DNA of 26,937 nucleotides from positions 1 to 26,937 of the forward strand of contig JBDNDK010000011.1 of NCBI GenBank assembly GCA_046719185.1. Direction: 5' to 3'. Within the stretch, counting starts at the first letter, position 1, and each line of letters begins with the position of its first letter. The notes beneath the pieces are model-generated. The model was not told the origin of the DNA and did not search any database. It was given only the letters and a program-made list of their open reading frames with translations. Origin of the DNA: JBDNDK01 sp046719185 (GTDB taxonomy: Bacteria; Armatimonadota; UBA5829). Position numbers and translations under genes: made by a program. Below, piece by piece: positions 1 to 8,343 of this stretch.

Positions 1-89
1 AATACTTAATTTATGAATTATTTTATTTATCTCTCTGATCAAGAAAAATGCATAAAATACCAAAAAAATTATATGCATCTAAATTATTT

Positions 90-2036
90 TTATAATTCGT
101 TTTTAAAAATCTTTGCCAATGCATGTGCGGATGGCTTTGGGTCTCCATTAAAATCAATTATCGATGTATTAGCATTGCATGGAAAACAATCATGACCCAT
201 CCAAATTATAATTCCACCGCATTTTGGAAATCTAGTTTTACAAGATATTGCTGCAACCTGAAGTAATTCAGCTTGTCTCTTTTGACTCCACTCAACATAT
301 TCCTCAAGGGTATTAGGATGTCTCTTAAAATCATTATAAAATGCTTCCCATTCAATCCACCATGTTGAACCTCTTGACCATAAAGGATTGTCCCAATGAA
401 CAGGTAATACTTCACAATCTCCTTTATATCTTTCTGTAAGCTCAGCTGGTTGGCATCCAGGGACACCTGTTTCAGACCTTAAAAGTGAATCATCATTTTC
501 CCAATATTCTTTCCATTCTTCAAGACTTGATGTGCATTTCCATGGACCATGCACATCCCAATGAACACCTTTACCATAGTTCTCTGGATGTGCATATGTA
601 GTTGGTCCTGATGGAGAACTCGGAATAAATCTTCTCAGTGGATCAAGCTTTTCTGTTACTTCAGCCAAAGCTTTTATCATTGGGTGTGTATTATCCACAG
701 GCAATGCTTTTTTTGCCTCCAGTTCATTTCCTCCACTCCACAGCAATAGCGATACATGATGACCTCTTCTCATTATGTATGATTCAGCAATTTTGCACAT
801 CTCTTGTATTGCAGATGGATCACTCGGAGGAATACTTTCAACACCTGATGATGACATAGGATATTCTTGCCATACCATAATACCTAATTCATCACAAATG
901 TTATAAAAACATTCTCTTTCAAGATATCCTCCACCCCAAACTCTGAGAATATTCATTCCCAATTCAGCATAAAGTTTTAGCCTTTTTGAATAGTCTTCTT
1001 CTTTAGTATCTGCAAAATTTGGATGGATTGGTGTCCAGTTTGCACCCTGAAGAAATATCTTCTCACCATTCACTTGGCAAATCCAAGGATCTGCATTCTC
1101 AGGTGCATCTTCACAAGGAAGCCATTTTATATCTTTGAATCCAATTATTTTTGTACAATAATCATGTAGTTGTCCATTTGAATCCAATAGTTTCACGTGA
1201 AAACTATATAAAGGTTGGTTACCAATACCATTTGGCCACCAACAATCTACATCCAAATTCCCCCAAAAACATTTTGACTGGTTTAGCTCATCAGCAAAAA
1301 CTTTTTCATTTCTTACTAATTTGCCGCCGGAATCCAATAACTCAAGCTCTAATTGAATTCCACCATTTGCTTTTGATTTTATATTAATTTCCAAAGAACC
1401 TTTTTTTTGATTTATATCATAACTACTTGAAAGCTGGACAAAATCTAATTTAATACCATCAGTAATTTCTAGTTTTATTGGTTCCCAAATTCCAATTTGC
1501 ACTAATCTTGATATCCAGTCCCAAGTATAATTAAAGCGGGTTTTGAATTCAGTCATTTTTGAGGTATAGCCAAATTGACCTAACCATCTTGGAGAATCTT
1601 CAAATACTATTTGAAGTATGTTGTCTGTTGGTTTTAGAAATTCTGTAATATCAGCAAAATGAGGTATATGAGTTCCTTTGAAATTGTAAACATCTTGTCC
1701 GTTTATTCTAATTCTGCCTTTATAGTCAAGACCTTCACAATACAAAACATGCTTTTTGCCTTCAAATATCATGCTATCAGGAATTTTTGTCTCAAAGATC
1801 CAATGTCTGTTTTCAACCCATTCACATAATCTATGATTGAGTCCTTCATTCCAGTCTGGAATAATATTTGCATCTTTTAGTATCTTTTGAACAGAGCAAG
1901 GTATCTTTATATTATCAACTCTAATTTCTGCATTTGGAGAAGCACCGACTTCCATTGTTCTTTCAATCAACCATAGATATGGAGTCCATCCAGATAAAGA
2001 CCATTTTAATTCAGATAAATCTAAGATTGTTTTCAT
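90..2036 (-). CDS. GH2 glycoside hydrolase, beta-mannosidase-like
   Basis: A 648-aa protein with the GH2 layout: an N-terminal sugar-binding jelly-roll (about residues 1-180), an immunoglobulin-like domain (about 180-300) and a TIM barrel (about 300-640). The barrel carries the two GH2 catalytic glutamates: the acid/base in WSGGNEL (Glu438) and the nucleophile in RSETG (Glu522). The WSGGNE/SE pairing and the N-terminal region are most like beta-mannosidases or exo-beta-mannosidases. At 648 aa it lacks the C-terminal beta domains of typical ~820-aa enzymes. There is no signal peptide, so it probably acts on imported oligosaccharides in the cytoplasm. The ATG is preceded by GAGGT at good spacing. 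It is divergent from aroA. The exact substrate is inferred; GH2 membership is firm. A near-parS sequence lies inside it at 1189-1204. Confidence 0.88.
   Translation of the reverse strand: MKTILDLSELKWSLSGWTPYLWLIERTMEVGASPNAEIRVDNIKIPCSVQKILKDANIIPDWNEGLNHRLCEWVENRHWIFETKIPDSMIFEGKKHVLYCEGLDYKGRIRINGQDVYNFKGTHIPHFADITEFLKPTDNILQIVFEDSPRWLGQFGYTSKMTEFKTRFNYTWDWISRLVQIGIWEPIKLEITDGIKLDFVQLSSSYDINQKKGSLEINIKSKANGGIQLELELLDSGGKLVRNEKVFADELNQSKCFWGNLDVDCWWPNGIGNQPLYSFHVKLLDSNGQLHDYCTKIIGFKDIKWLPCEDAPENADPWICQVNGEKIFLQGANWTPIHPNFADTKEEDYSKRLKLYAELGMNILRVWGGGYLERECFYNICDELGIMVWQEYPMSSSGVESIPPSDPSAIQEMCKIAESYIMRRGHHVSLLLWSGGNELEAKKALPVDNTHPMIKALAEVTEKLDPLRRFIPSSPSGPTTYAHPENYGKGVHWDVHGPWKCTSSLEEWKEYWENDDSLLRSETGVPGCQPAELTERYKGDCEVLPVHWDNPLWSRGSTWWIEWEAFYNDFKRHPNTLEEYVEWSQKRQAELLQVAAISCKTRFPKCGGIIIWMGHDCFPCNANTSIIDFNGDPKPSAHALAKIFKNEL
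1189..1204. other. Near-parS palindrome inside the GH2 gene
   Basis: The site reads AGTTTCACGTGAAAAC. It matches the bacterial parS consensus TGTTTCACGTGAAACA at 13 of 16 positions, including an unbroken 13-base core GTTTCACGTGAAA. It lies about 7.3 kb from the perfect parS in parB. ParB proteins often bind such degenerate sites more weakly. Here the bases also encode FHVK of the GH2 protein, so function is not established. Confidence 0.4.
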
Positions 2037-2169
2037 TTTATACCTCAGTTGTTTTTATAATGATGCATGGTAAAATACAGTTTAAAACAAACATCAATTA
2101 TTGTATTATATTCAAATAAACCTTTTCTAGCAAAATGTATTTTTATCAAGCTGAATTTTGGGGGATTTC

Positions 2170-3441
2170 ATGGATCTTGTTGTAAATAAATCTAAATTAA
2201 ATGGTAATGTGAAAATTCCGGGATCAAAATCACATACCGTAAGGGCTGTGATAATAGCATCACTAGCAAATGGAATATCTGAAATTTTATCACCCCTTGA
2301 TTCCCTTGATACTAGAGCAGCAATTAATGCCTGCAAACTTTTTGGTGCAAAAATATCTGTAGAAAAAGGCAAATGGACTGTTCAAGGAATAAATGGAAAT
2401 CCACAAATCCCTGAAGATGTAATAAATGTTGGAAATAGCGGAACAACACTATATTTAGCTATGGGAACTGCTGCTGTAGTTGATGGCACAACAATTTTCA
2501 CAGGTGATAATCAAATAAGAAGAAGACCTGCATCACCACTAATTGATGCACTAAATGAATTGGGAGCAAAAGTAAAATCAACAAGAAATAATGGTATGGC
2601 ACCAATAATCATTAAAGGACCAGCAAATGGTGGAAATATTCATCTTGACGGAAGCAGAACAAGTCAGTATTTATCATCACTTTTAATAAATTGTCCTTTG
2701 CTCAGAAATGATACAACTATCGAAGTTTCTAATCTAGCAGAAAAACCCTATATTGAAATGACATTAAAATGGCTTGAAGAGCAAAATATTAAAATTGATA
2801 ATAACAACTTTACAACTTTTCATATATCTGGGAATCAGAAATATAAACCATTCTCTAAAGAAATCCCTTCAGATTTTAGTTCTGCTACATTCTTTCTTTG
2901 TGCATCAGCAATTACAAAATCAAAATTAACAATTGATGGACTTGATATGAATGATAGTCAAGGTGATAAGGCTGTTGTCTATATGCTTGAAAAAATGGGT
3001 TGTGAAATTGAAATATATAACAATAGCATTAATATTAACTGCAATAGCTTACAAGGAGATACTTTTGACTTAAATGACACGCCTGATGCACTTCCTGCAC
3101 TTGCTGTAACAGCTTGTTTTGCTGATGGAGAAACTCATTTAGTTAATGTTGCACAAGCTAGGTTAAAAGAAACCGATAGAATATCTGTAATGTATAATGA
3201 ACTAAAAAAAGCAGGTGCTGATATTGAAGAAATGCCAGATGGACTTGTTATAAGAAAATCTAAATTAAAAGCAGCAAATTTCAATGGCCACTATGATCAT
3301 AGAATAGTGATGGCATTAAGCTTACTAGGAATGGCTCTAGATGGTGAAACAAAAATTTCAACTGCTGAAGCAGTTTCTGTTACTTTTCCAGAGTATGTTG
3401 AATTAATGCAAAGTATAGGTGCAAATTTAAAATTGCAATAA
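2170..3441 (+). CDS. aroA: 3-phosphoshikimate 1-carboxyvinyltransferase (EPSP synthase)
   Basis: Joins shikimate-3-phosphate and phosphoenolpyruvate in the sixth step of the shikimate pathway to chorismate. The 423-aa protein has the family landmarks in order: PGSKSHTVRA near the N-terminus (in place of the common GSKSxSNRA), NVGNSGTT, RRRPASPLIDAL, SRTSQYLSSLL, DFSSATFF, DTPDALPALAV, RLKETDRI with the catalytic KE, and YDHRIVMA. The SKSHTVR variant marks a divergent subfamily. A longer reading starts at TTG 2158, but ATG 2170 has GGGGGA just upstream (2160-2165), so I use ATG. It is a lone + strand gene. Its stop lies 12 bp from the end of the convergent NlpC/P60 gene, with no clear terminator between them. 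Confidence 0.93.
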   Translation: MDLVVNKSKLNGNVKIPGSKSHTVRAVIIASLANGISEILSPLDSLDTRAAINACKLFGAKISVEKGKWTVQGINGNPQIPEDVINVGNSGTTLYLAMGTAAVVDGTTIFTGDNQIRRRPASPLIDALNELGAKVKSTRNNGMAPIIIKGPANGGNIHLDGSRTSQYLSSLLINCPLLRNDTTIEVSNLAEKPYIEMTLKWLEEQNIKIDNNNFTTFHISGNQKYKPFSKEIPSDFSSATFFLCASAITKSKLTIDGLDMNDSQGDKAVVYMLEKMGCEIEIYNNSININCNSLQGDTFDLNDTPDALPALAVTACFADGETHLVNVAQARLKETDRISVMYNELKKAGADIEEMPDGLVIRKSKLKAANFNGHYDHRIVMALSLLGMALDGETKISTAEAVSVTFPEYVELMQSIGANLKLQ

Positions 3442-3453
3442 ATACAAATTTGT

Positions 3454-4323
3454 TCAGATACCAATATCTAATGTGCCAAAACTAATCCTTTTTGTAGAGA
3501 CTAATGTAGCGGATTTATATTTATCTAAAAAATCCATACACACGCCTTTAGTTGACGATGAATGAATAAATGAATCATTGTTTATTGCAAGTGCTACATG
3601 TGTGATTTTTTTCTTCTCAAAATCAGAATTGCTGCAGAAAAAAATCAAGTCTCCTGTTCTCAATTCATTTATATCAATATCCACACATCTTGAATCCTGA
3701 GCCTGTAAATGTGCATCCCTTGGCAATGTGACACCTAAAATTTTGTATACTAATTGCACAAAGCCAGAACAATCAATGCCAAAAGGCGTACAACCACCCC
3801 ACAAATATGGTACTCCAACAAATCTATATGCAGTCTCAATGATTTTTTCGTAATCTGGAAGCCAAATTGTATGCCCAATGCTTTTATCAATGAGTTTGAT
3901 TCTTTTTTTCTGTATGAATGCTCTATAATTATTTGGCAGCAGTATCTCAACCCAATCATCGTCTGAATTTATAACTTTTAGTTCAGTGGACATTACAGCC
4001 TTTGTGATAATAGGTGCTTTCAATCTTGGACCTGTGTAAATATCTGCAATCAAATCTTTAACAACAGCAACAATTCCTTGAGTTGAATAAATACTTTCAT
4101 TTGATGAATATGGCCTAATATAGCTTGATGATATCCAACCTCTGTACTCATCCCACATTTTTACAAAAAACCAGTCTTTTTGGCCTGCTTCTATAACAAC
4201 AGTTTGTCCAAGAATAGATTGGCTTATTTGCTCCGATTTTGAATTTGGATCAGAATGTATTGATACAACATTATGAGTTACAACACATTCCTGACCCAAT
4301 TTTGGATTATTTTCTATTTGCAT
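3454..4323 (-). CDS. NlpC/P60 cysteine peptidase with tandem SH3b domains (YkfC-like)
   Basis: Probable gamma-D-glutamyl-L-diamino acid endopeptidase acting on peptidoglycan peptides. The 289-aa protein has two SH3b-like domains (about residues 10-72 and 80-145), then an NlpC/P60 domain (about 155-285). The catalytic residues are visible: Cys185 in DCSGF, His242 in THVAL and a third polar residue His254 in FIHSS. I see no signal peptide, which fits YkfC/DppVI-type enzymes that process murein peptides inside the cell. The start overlaps the last 17 bases of rfbB, so it is co-translated as the last gene of the dTDP-sugar operon. The functional tie to nucleotide-sugar synthesis (envelope turnover) is inference. 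Confidence 0.85.
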   Translation of the reverse strand: MQIENNPKLGQECVVTHNVVSIHSDPNSKSEQISQSILGQTVVIEAGQKDWFFVKMWDEYRGWISSSYIRPYSSNESIYSTQGIVAVVKDLIADIYTGPRLKAPIITKAVMSTELKVINSDDDWVEILLPNNYRAFIQKKRIKLIDKSIGHTIWLPDYEKIIETAYRFVGVPYLWGGCTPFGIDCSGFVQLVYKILGVTLPRDAHLQAQDSRCVDIDINELRTGDLIFFCSNSDFEKKKITHVALAINNDSFIHSSSTKGVCMDFLDKYKSATLVSTKRISFGTLDIGI

Positions 4324-5317
4324 ACCATTTACTGCTAAATTCTTGATATTCCTTACCTTCTTTTATATTTCTCCACCAAGATTCATTTTCAATATACCAC
4401 TTAATTGTTTCGGGCAAGGCTTCTTCAAATTTAATTTTTCTGTCCCATCCAAGAGACAAAAGCTTTGATGAGTCAAGGCAATACCTTCTATCGTGGCCAG
4501 GCCTGTCTTCTACATACTTTATGAGACTTTCATCTCTTCCAGTCACCTCAAGAATGATTTTTATCACTTCAATGTTTGTTCTATTGTTATCACCGCCAAT
4601 ATTGTAAATCTCGCCAGCTTCACCTTTTTCAAGAGCACATAAGACTCCTGAACAATGATCAGTAACATGGAGCCAATCCCTAATTTGCATACCGTCTCCA
4701 TAAACAGGTAGAGGCTTGTTGTCTATAGCATTACTCACAAATAATGGAACAAGTTTTTCAGGCTGTTGATATGGTCCATAAGTATTTGATCCTCTTGTTA
4801 TTGTTACAGGAACGCCATAAGTTCTATAATAGGCTCTAGCTAAAAGTTCTCCGCCTGCTTTCTTTGAGGCTGAGTATGGGCTATTTGGACTAAGATTGTC
4901 AGTCTCTTTTGAAGCTCCTTTTTCAATATCACCATAAACTTCATCAGTTGATATTTGAATGAATCTTTCAATCTTATATTTCTTACAGGCTTCCATTAAC
5001 CTATAGACACCCATAATATCTGTTGTAATAAATGCCTCTGGTTCAACAATAGATCTATCAACATGTGACTCTGCAGCAAAATTTATTACAAAATCGCATT
5101 TCTCAACTAATTCAGATATATCATCTTCATTTCTAATGTCACCTTTGTAAAATGAAAATCTTGGATCATCTTTTACACTTTCTAGGTTTTCTAAATGACC
5201 AGCATAAGTAAGTGCATCAATAACAACAACTTCATAACAATCTCTATTATCAAGAACATATTTCACAAAATTGCTTCCAATAAAACCAGCACCACCAGTG
5301 ACAAGTATTTTTTTCAT
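4307..5317 (-). CDS. rfbB: dTDP-glucose 4,6-dehydratase
   Basis: Converts dTDP-glucose to dTDP-4-keto-6-deoxyglucose, the second step of dTDP-rhamnose and other deoxysugar pathways. The 336-aa protein is an extended short-chain dehydrogenase. It has the NAD-binding GGAGFIGSNF at residues 8-17, the active-site TDEVYGD, the YSASK catalytic pair (Tyr, Lys) and the RGSNTYGPYQQPEKLVPLF stretch typical of RfbB/RmlB. The length is normal for the family. The start ATG follows AAGGTGA. It sits 27 nt after rfbC and overlaps the NlpC/P60 gene by 17 bp, in a single minus-strand operon. Confidence 0.96.
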   Translation of the reverse strand: MKKILVTGGAGFIGSNFVKYVLDNRDCYEVVVIDALTYAGHLENLESVKDDPRFSFYKGDIRNEDDISELVEKCDFVINFAAESHVDRSIVEPEAFITTDIMGVYRLMEACKKYKIERFIQISTDEVYGDIEKGASKETDNLSPNSPYSASKKAGGELLARAYYRTYGVPVTITRGSNTYGPYQQPEKLVPLFVSNAIDNKPLPVYGDGMQIRDWLHVTDHCSGVLCALEKGEAGEIYNIGGDNNRTNIEVIKIILEVTGRDESLIKYVEDRPGHDRRYCLDSSKLLSLGWDRKIKFEEALPETIKWYIENESWWRNIKEGKEYQEFSSKWYANRK

Positions 5318-5344
5318 AAAATCACCTTATATAGTTATTTTGTT

Positions 5345-5800
5345 TTATACAAATTCAATATCCCAATTATATGGAATATTTGGACTATCCCACTTTTCTC
5401 TATATTCATCTGGATCATTTCTGTCATAAACCTTGGATGGAAAATTTATTAACAATGATGGCTCAATACCACATGTTTTATATCCATGCATTGTTCCAAC
5501 AGGAATTTTCAAAAGAATTGGATTGTTGTCTCCCATGAAAAATTCATTTACCTCACCAAAAGTTGGAGAGCCTTCTCTACAATCATAAACTACAGCTTTT
5601 ATCATTCCTTTGACACAAACCCAAAAATCATCTTGCTTTTTGTGATAATGCCAAGCCCTGATAACACCAGGATAATTAAGAGAAATGTACGATTGGCCAT
5701 AATTTGTGTAAATATCATCATCACTTCGGAGCATTTCCATAAGGTATCCTCTTTCATCTGCATGTCTTTTTAATTGTTTAATTTCAATTCCTTCAATCAT
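5345..5800 (-). CDS. rfbC: dTDP-4-dehydrorhamnose 3,5-epimerase family protein (short form)
   Basis: A 151-aa cupin-fold protein of the RmlC superfamily. Family features are a central AWHYHKKQDD segment (the catalytic-His region), CVKG, YDCREGSPTFGEV and the IPVGTMHGYK turn. It is about 30 aa shorter than classical RmlC, and the usual RGLHYQ motif is replaced by RAWHYHK. It could therefore be a related 3- or 5-epimerase or ketoisomerase rather than a strict 3,5-epimerase. Its ATG shares one base with the rfbA stop (TAATG at 5798-5802), implying translational coupling. Position between rfbA and rfbB supports a role on dTDP-4-keto-6-deoxyglucose. No rfbD-type reductase is in the window. Confidence 0.82.
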   Translation of the reverse strand: MIEGIEIKQLKRHADERGYLMEMLRSDDDIYTNYGQSYISLNYPGVIRAWHYHKKQDDFWVCVKGMIKAVVYDCREGSPTFGEVNEFFMGDNNPILLKIPVGTMHGYKTCGIEPSLLINFPSKVYDRNDPDEYREKWDSPNIPYNWDIEFV

Positions 5801-6864
5801 TATGTTAAATCAACCTCACTGTTATCACCCACCATAATTCTATATGCTTTGGGCTTTTTATTTGTTTTATGTATTTTAACATTTTTTCCAATTAGGCTAT
5901 CCTCAATCCTACTATCAATATCCAATACCTGCGAATTCTCAAGTATAATGCTATGTTCAACCTCACTATGCCGAATTTGCACATTATCACTTATTGATGT
6001 GTATGGTCCAATAAAACAATTTTCAAGTATACAATTTTTACCGATAATTACAGGCCCTCTAACGCTTGAATTTTTTAATACGGTACCATCTAATATATGA
6101 ACTCTGCCTGCGATTGATGAAAAATCATCAATTTCTCCGTTAATGGCAGTTTCAATGTCATCAAGAATCATTCTATTTGCTTCAAGCATATCTTCAAGTT
6201 TACCAGTATCTTTCCACCATCCATCAATTATATAGCTGTCAACTCTATAATTGTGATCGATTAAGTATTGAATGGCATCTGTAATTTCTAGCTCCCCCCT
6301 TGCTGATGGCTTAATATTATTTACAGCCTCAAAAATATTTGGATCAAACATATATACACCAACTAACGCAAGATCTGTCGGAGGATTTTTTGGTTTTTCA
6401 ATTAACTTTACAATCCTATCTTCGTTGAGCTCTGCAACTCCAAAATCTGAAGGATTTGGAACATGAGCTAGCAGTATTTGTGAGTTTGCCCCCGAATGTG
6501 AGTACTTTTGCACAAAAGTATTTATGCCATCTTTAATAAGATTATCACCAAGAAACATAACAAATTGATCTCCTGCCATAAAATCTTCTGAAATTTTTAC
6601 AGCATGAGCTAACCCAAGTGGTGCTTCTTGTTGAATATATGTAATTTTAACATTCCACTTCGACCCATCACCTACAGCAGCTTTTATTTCATTATGTGTA
6701 TCTCCAACAATAATTCCAATGTCATCTATACCTGAATTTTTTATTGCCTCGATAGCATAAAATAGAATTGGTTTATTTGCAACAGGAACAAGCTGTTTTG
6801 CAGCAGTATGCGTAATGGGTCTTAATCTTGTTCCTTTGCCACCACTTAATATTAGAGCTTTCAT
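5800..6864 (-). CDS. rfbA: Glucose-1-phosphate thymidylyltransferase, long form
   Basis: Makes dTDP-glucose from dTTP and glucose-1-phosphate, the first step of the pathway. The nucleotidyltransferase domain (about residues 1-235) begins with LSGGKGTRLRPIT and contains KQLVPVANKP, FLGDN and VGVYMFDP. A C-terminal left-handed beta-helix (about 245-345) shows hexapeptide-type repeats such as IIGKNCILENCFIGPYTSI. At 354 aa it matches the long, beta-helix-bearing class, which is usual in archaea, actinobacteria and similar groups, rather than the ~290-aa RmlA. It is the first gene of the rfbA-rfbC-rfbB-NlpC/P60 operon. A TAGGAG ribosome site and an extended -10 promoter lie upstream. Confidence 0.94.
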   Translation of the reverse strand: MKALILSGGKGTRLRPITHTAAKQLVPVANKPILFYAIEAIKNSGIDDIGIIVGDTHNEIKAAVGDGSKWNVKITYIQQEAPLGLAHAVKISEDFMAGDQFVMFLGDNLIKDGINTFVQKYSHSGANSQILLAHVPNPSDFGVAELNEDRIVKLIEKPKNPPTDLALVGVYMFDPNIFEAVNNIKPSARGELEITDAIQYLIDHNYRVDSYIIDGWWKDTGKLEDMLEANRMILDDIETAINGEIDDFSSIAGRVHILDGTVLKNSSVRGPVIIGKNCILENCFIGPYTSISDNVQIRHSEVEHSIILENSQVLDIDSRIEDSLIGKNVKIHKTNKKPKAYRIMVGDNSEVDLT

Positions 6865-6903
6865 TTAAATCTCCTATATTAGCATTCGATACATTTACGA
6901 AAA

Positions 6904-6912
6904 ATTATACCA
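6904..6912 (-). promoter_or_regulatory. Extended -10 promoter of the rfbA operon
   Basis: The minus strand reads TGGTATAAT, a perfect TATAAT with the TG extension and no convincing -35. Transcription would begin near 6897, about 33 nt before the rfbA start codon. Confidence 0.5.
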
Positions 6913-7053
6913 GATAATTCCAATTTATAAATGAATAACAATTCTATATAATAATAGGCAAAATATCTCTTGCAAAATAGATAATATATAATAAATATGC
7001 AGGATAAAGATTATAATATAGATAAGAAAAAAATAAATCACAGAGGTACAAAC

Positions 7054-8343
7054 ATGTGTTCTACTATGAATATTTTTAAAACATTTTGCAGCATCATACT
7101 AATGGTCATATCAATAAGCTCAATATTTGCAAATAACCATCAAACTTATGAAACAAAAATTATATCAAATGCTGTTACTATAGGTTCTGACAATAAAATA
7201 ATGAAAAGAACTCCCAGCATTGACGGGATAATAACACCATGTGAATGGGATATTTTCTATGAATACGAAAACAATAAATTATATGTAAATTGGGATAATA
7301 GCAACCTATACATTGGAGGTCAAATAAATAATAATTTAGCTTCAATCGTTGTAATTGATATTGAAAATAATGGTTGGTTCCATGGTGAAGAAAATTATGA
7401 GTTTATAATTTCTGAACAATTAATTGCAAGAAGATATATTTCACCTAAAGGTTCAATTGGTGAACCTACAATATTAAATGAGTCTGAAATTGATTTAATA
7501 AATTATAAAATAAATTCACTGGATCAGAATCATTTTGAAATTTCTATTTCTTCTAGATTACTTAGAAAACTTGATTTAAGAACAGGTAAGAAAATTGGAT
7601 TTAACATAATACTTGTAGAAAAAAATAATATTTCAAGATACGAAAGAAATACATTGGAATCAGAATTTGTTGATAAAAAAGTTGCAGCATTAAATCCAAT
7701 AGAAATAAAAATTGAATTAAGAGATAAAATAATTGCTAAAGGTGAAGAATTACAAGGTAAATTTTCCATTAAAAACAATGGTTCAAATCCAATTCCAATT
7801 GATTCAGTAATTATGTCAGGTGAAGGTAGAGCCGCACCATTAATGAATAGTCAAAAAATAATCTTGGAATCTATTGAACCTGGTAAAACTTGGTCAAGAA
7901 ATTATTCTTCAATAATCCCAGCTACTATGCCAAATGCCACATGGGTGATTGGTGCTGAAGCAAGGCATAATTCTAACAGACTTGGTGGTGCAATGATAGC
8001 ATTTGATGTTGTAGATCCATATGATATCTCATTAATCCTTCCAAAAGTTCCAATTGAAATCAATACAAAAGAAATTGAAATATCTATACAGATAAGAAAC
8101 AATACAAAGGGCTCAATAAGAGGAAAAACGATATTAACACTACCTTTGGGTTGGGAAATACATAAATCAAACCCAGAAAGAGAGTTTAGAATTTCACGGA
8201 GATCTGTGGCTGAAACAAAATACAAAGTTGTTCCACCACTAGGAGCAATTGGAAATATACCAGTGAATGCCAAGGTTATTATTGGTAATTATGAAGAAGA
8301 ACTTGATGGCAACTTTGAAATGTCAGAGCCATTATCTCAATAG
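7054..8343 (+). CDS. Secreted protein with CBM9-like and NEW3/Ig-like beta domains
   Basis: A 429-aa exported protein of unknown function. An N-terminal signal peptide (hydrophobic SIILMVISISSIFA) is followed by a DOMON/CBM9-like region (about residues 45-190, with SIDGIITPCEWD, LYVNWDNSNLYIGG and VVIDIENNGWFHG). Next come a beta-sandwich region (about 210-325, KGEELQGKFSIKNNG) and a C-terminal segment resembling the NPCBM-associated NEW3 domain (TLPLGWEIHKSNPE). All parts look like carbohydrate or surface recognition modules; no catalytic residues are evident. A longer reading begins at ATG 6997, but ATG 7054 has AGAGGT six bases upstream and puts the signal peptide at the start, so it is preferred. 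The gene overlaps the 3' end of parB by 7 bp on the opposite strand. Domain calls are by eye. Confidence 0.7.
   Translation: MCSTMNIFKTFCSIILMVISISSIFANNHQTYETKIISNAVTIGSDNKIMKRTPSIDGIITPCEWDIFYEYENNKLYVNWDNSNLYIGGQINNNLASIVVIDIENNGWFHGEENYEFIISEQLIARRYISPKGSIGEPTILNESEIDLINYKINSLDQNHFEISISSRLLRKLDLRTGKKIGFNIILVEKNNISRYERNTLESEFVDKKVAALNPIEIKIELRDKIIAKGEELQGKFSIKNNGSNPIPIDSVIMSGEGRAAPLMNSQKIILESIEPGKTWSRNYSSIIPATMPNATWVIGAEARHNSNRLGGAMIAFDVVDPYDISLILPKVPIEINTKEIEISIQIRNNTKGSIRGKTILTLPLGWEIHKSNPEREFRISRRSVAETKYKVVPPLGAIGNIPVNAKVIIGNYEEELDGNFEMSEPLSQ

Noticed and set aside
13..195. 60-aa + strand frame at the left edge
   Set aside because: It overlaps the end of the GH2 gene, has no ribosome site and shows no recognisable features. 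The first 89 bases hold nothing I can support.
691..699. Perfect DnaA box TTATCCACA
   Set aside because: It is a single copy inside the GH2 coding sequence with no cluster or AT-rich unwinding element. One 9-mer match in 27 kb on two strands is not surprising.
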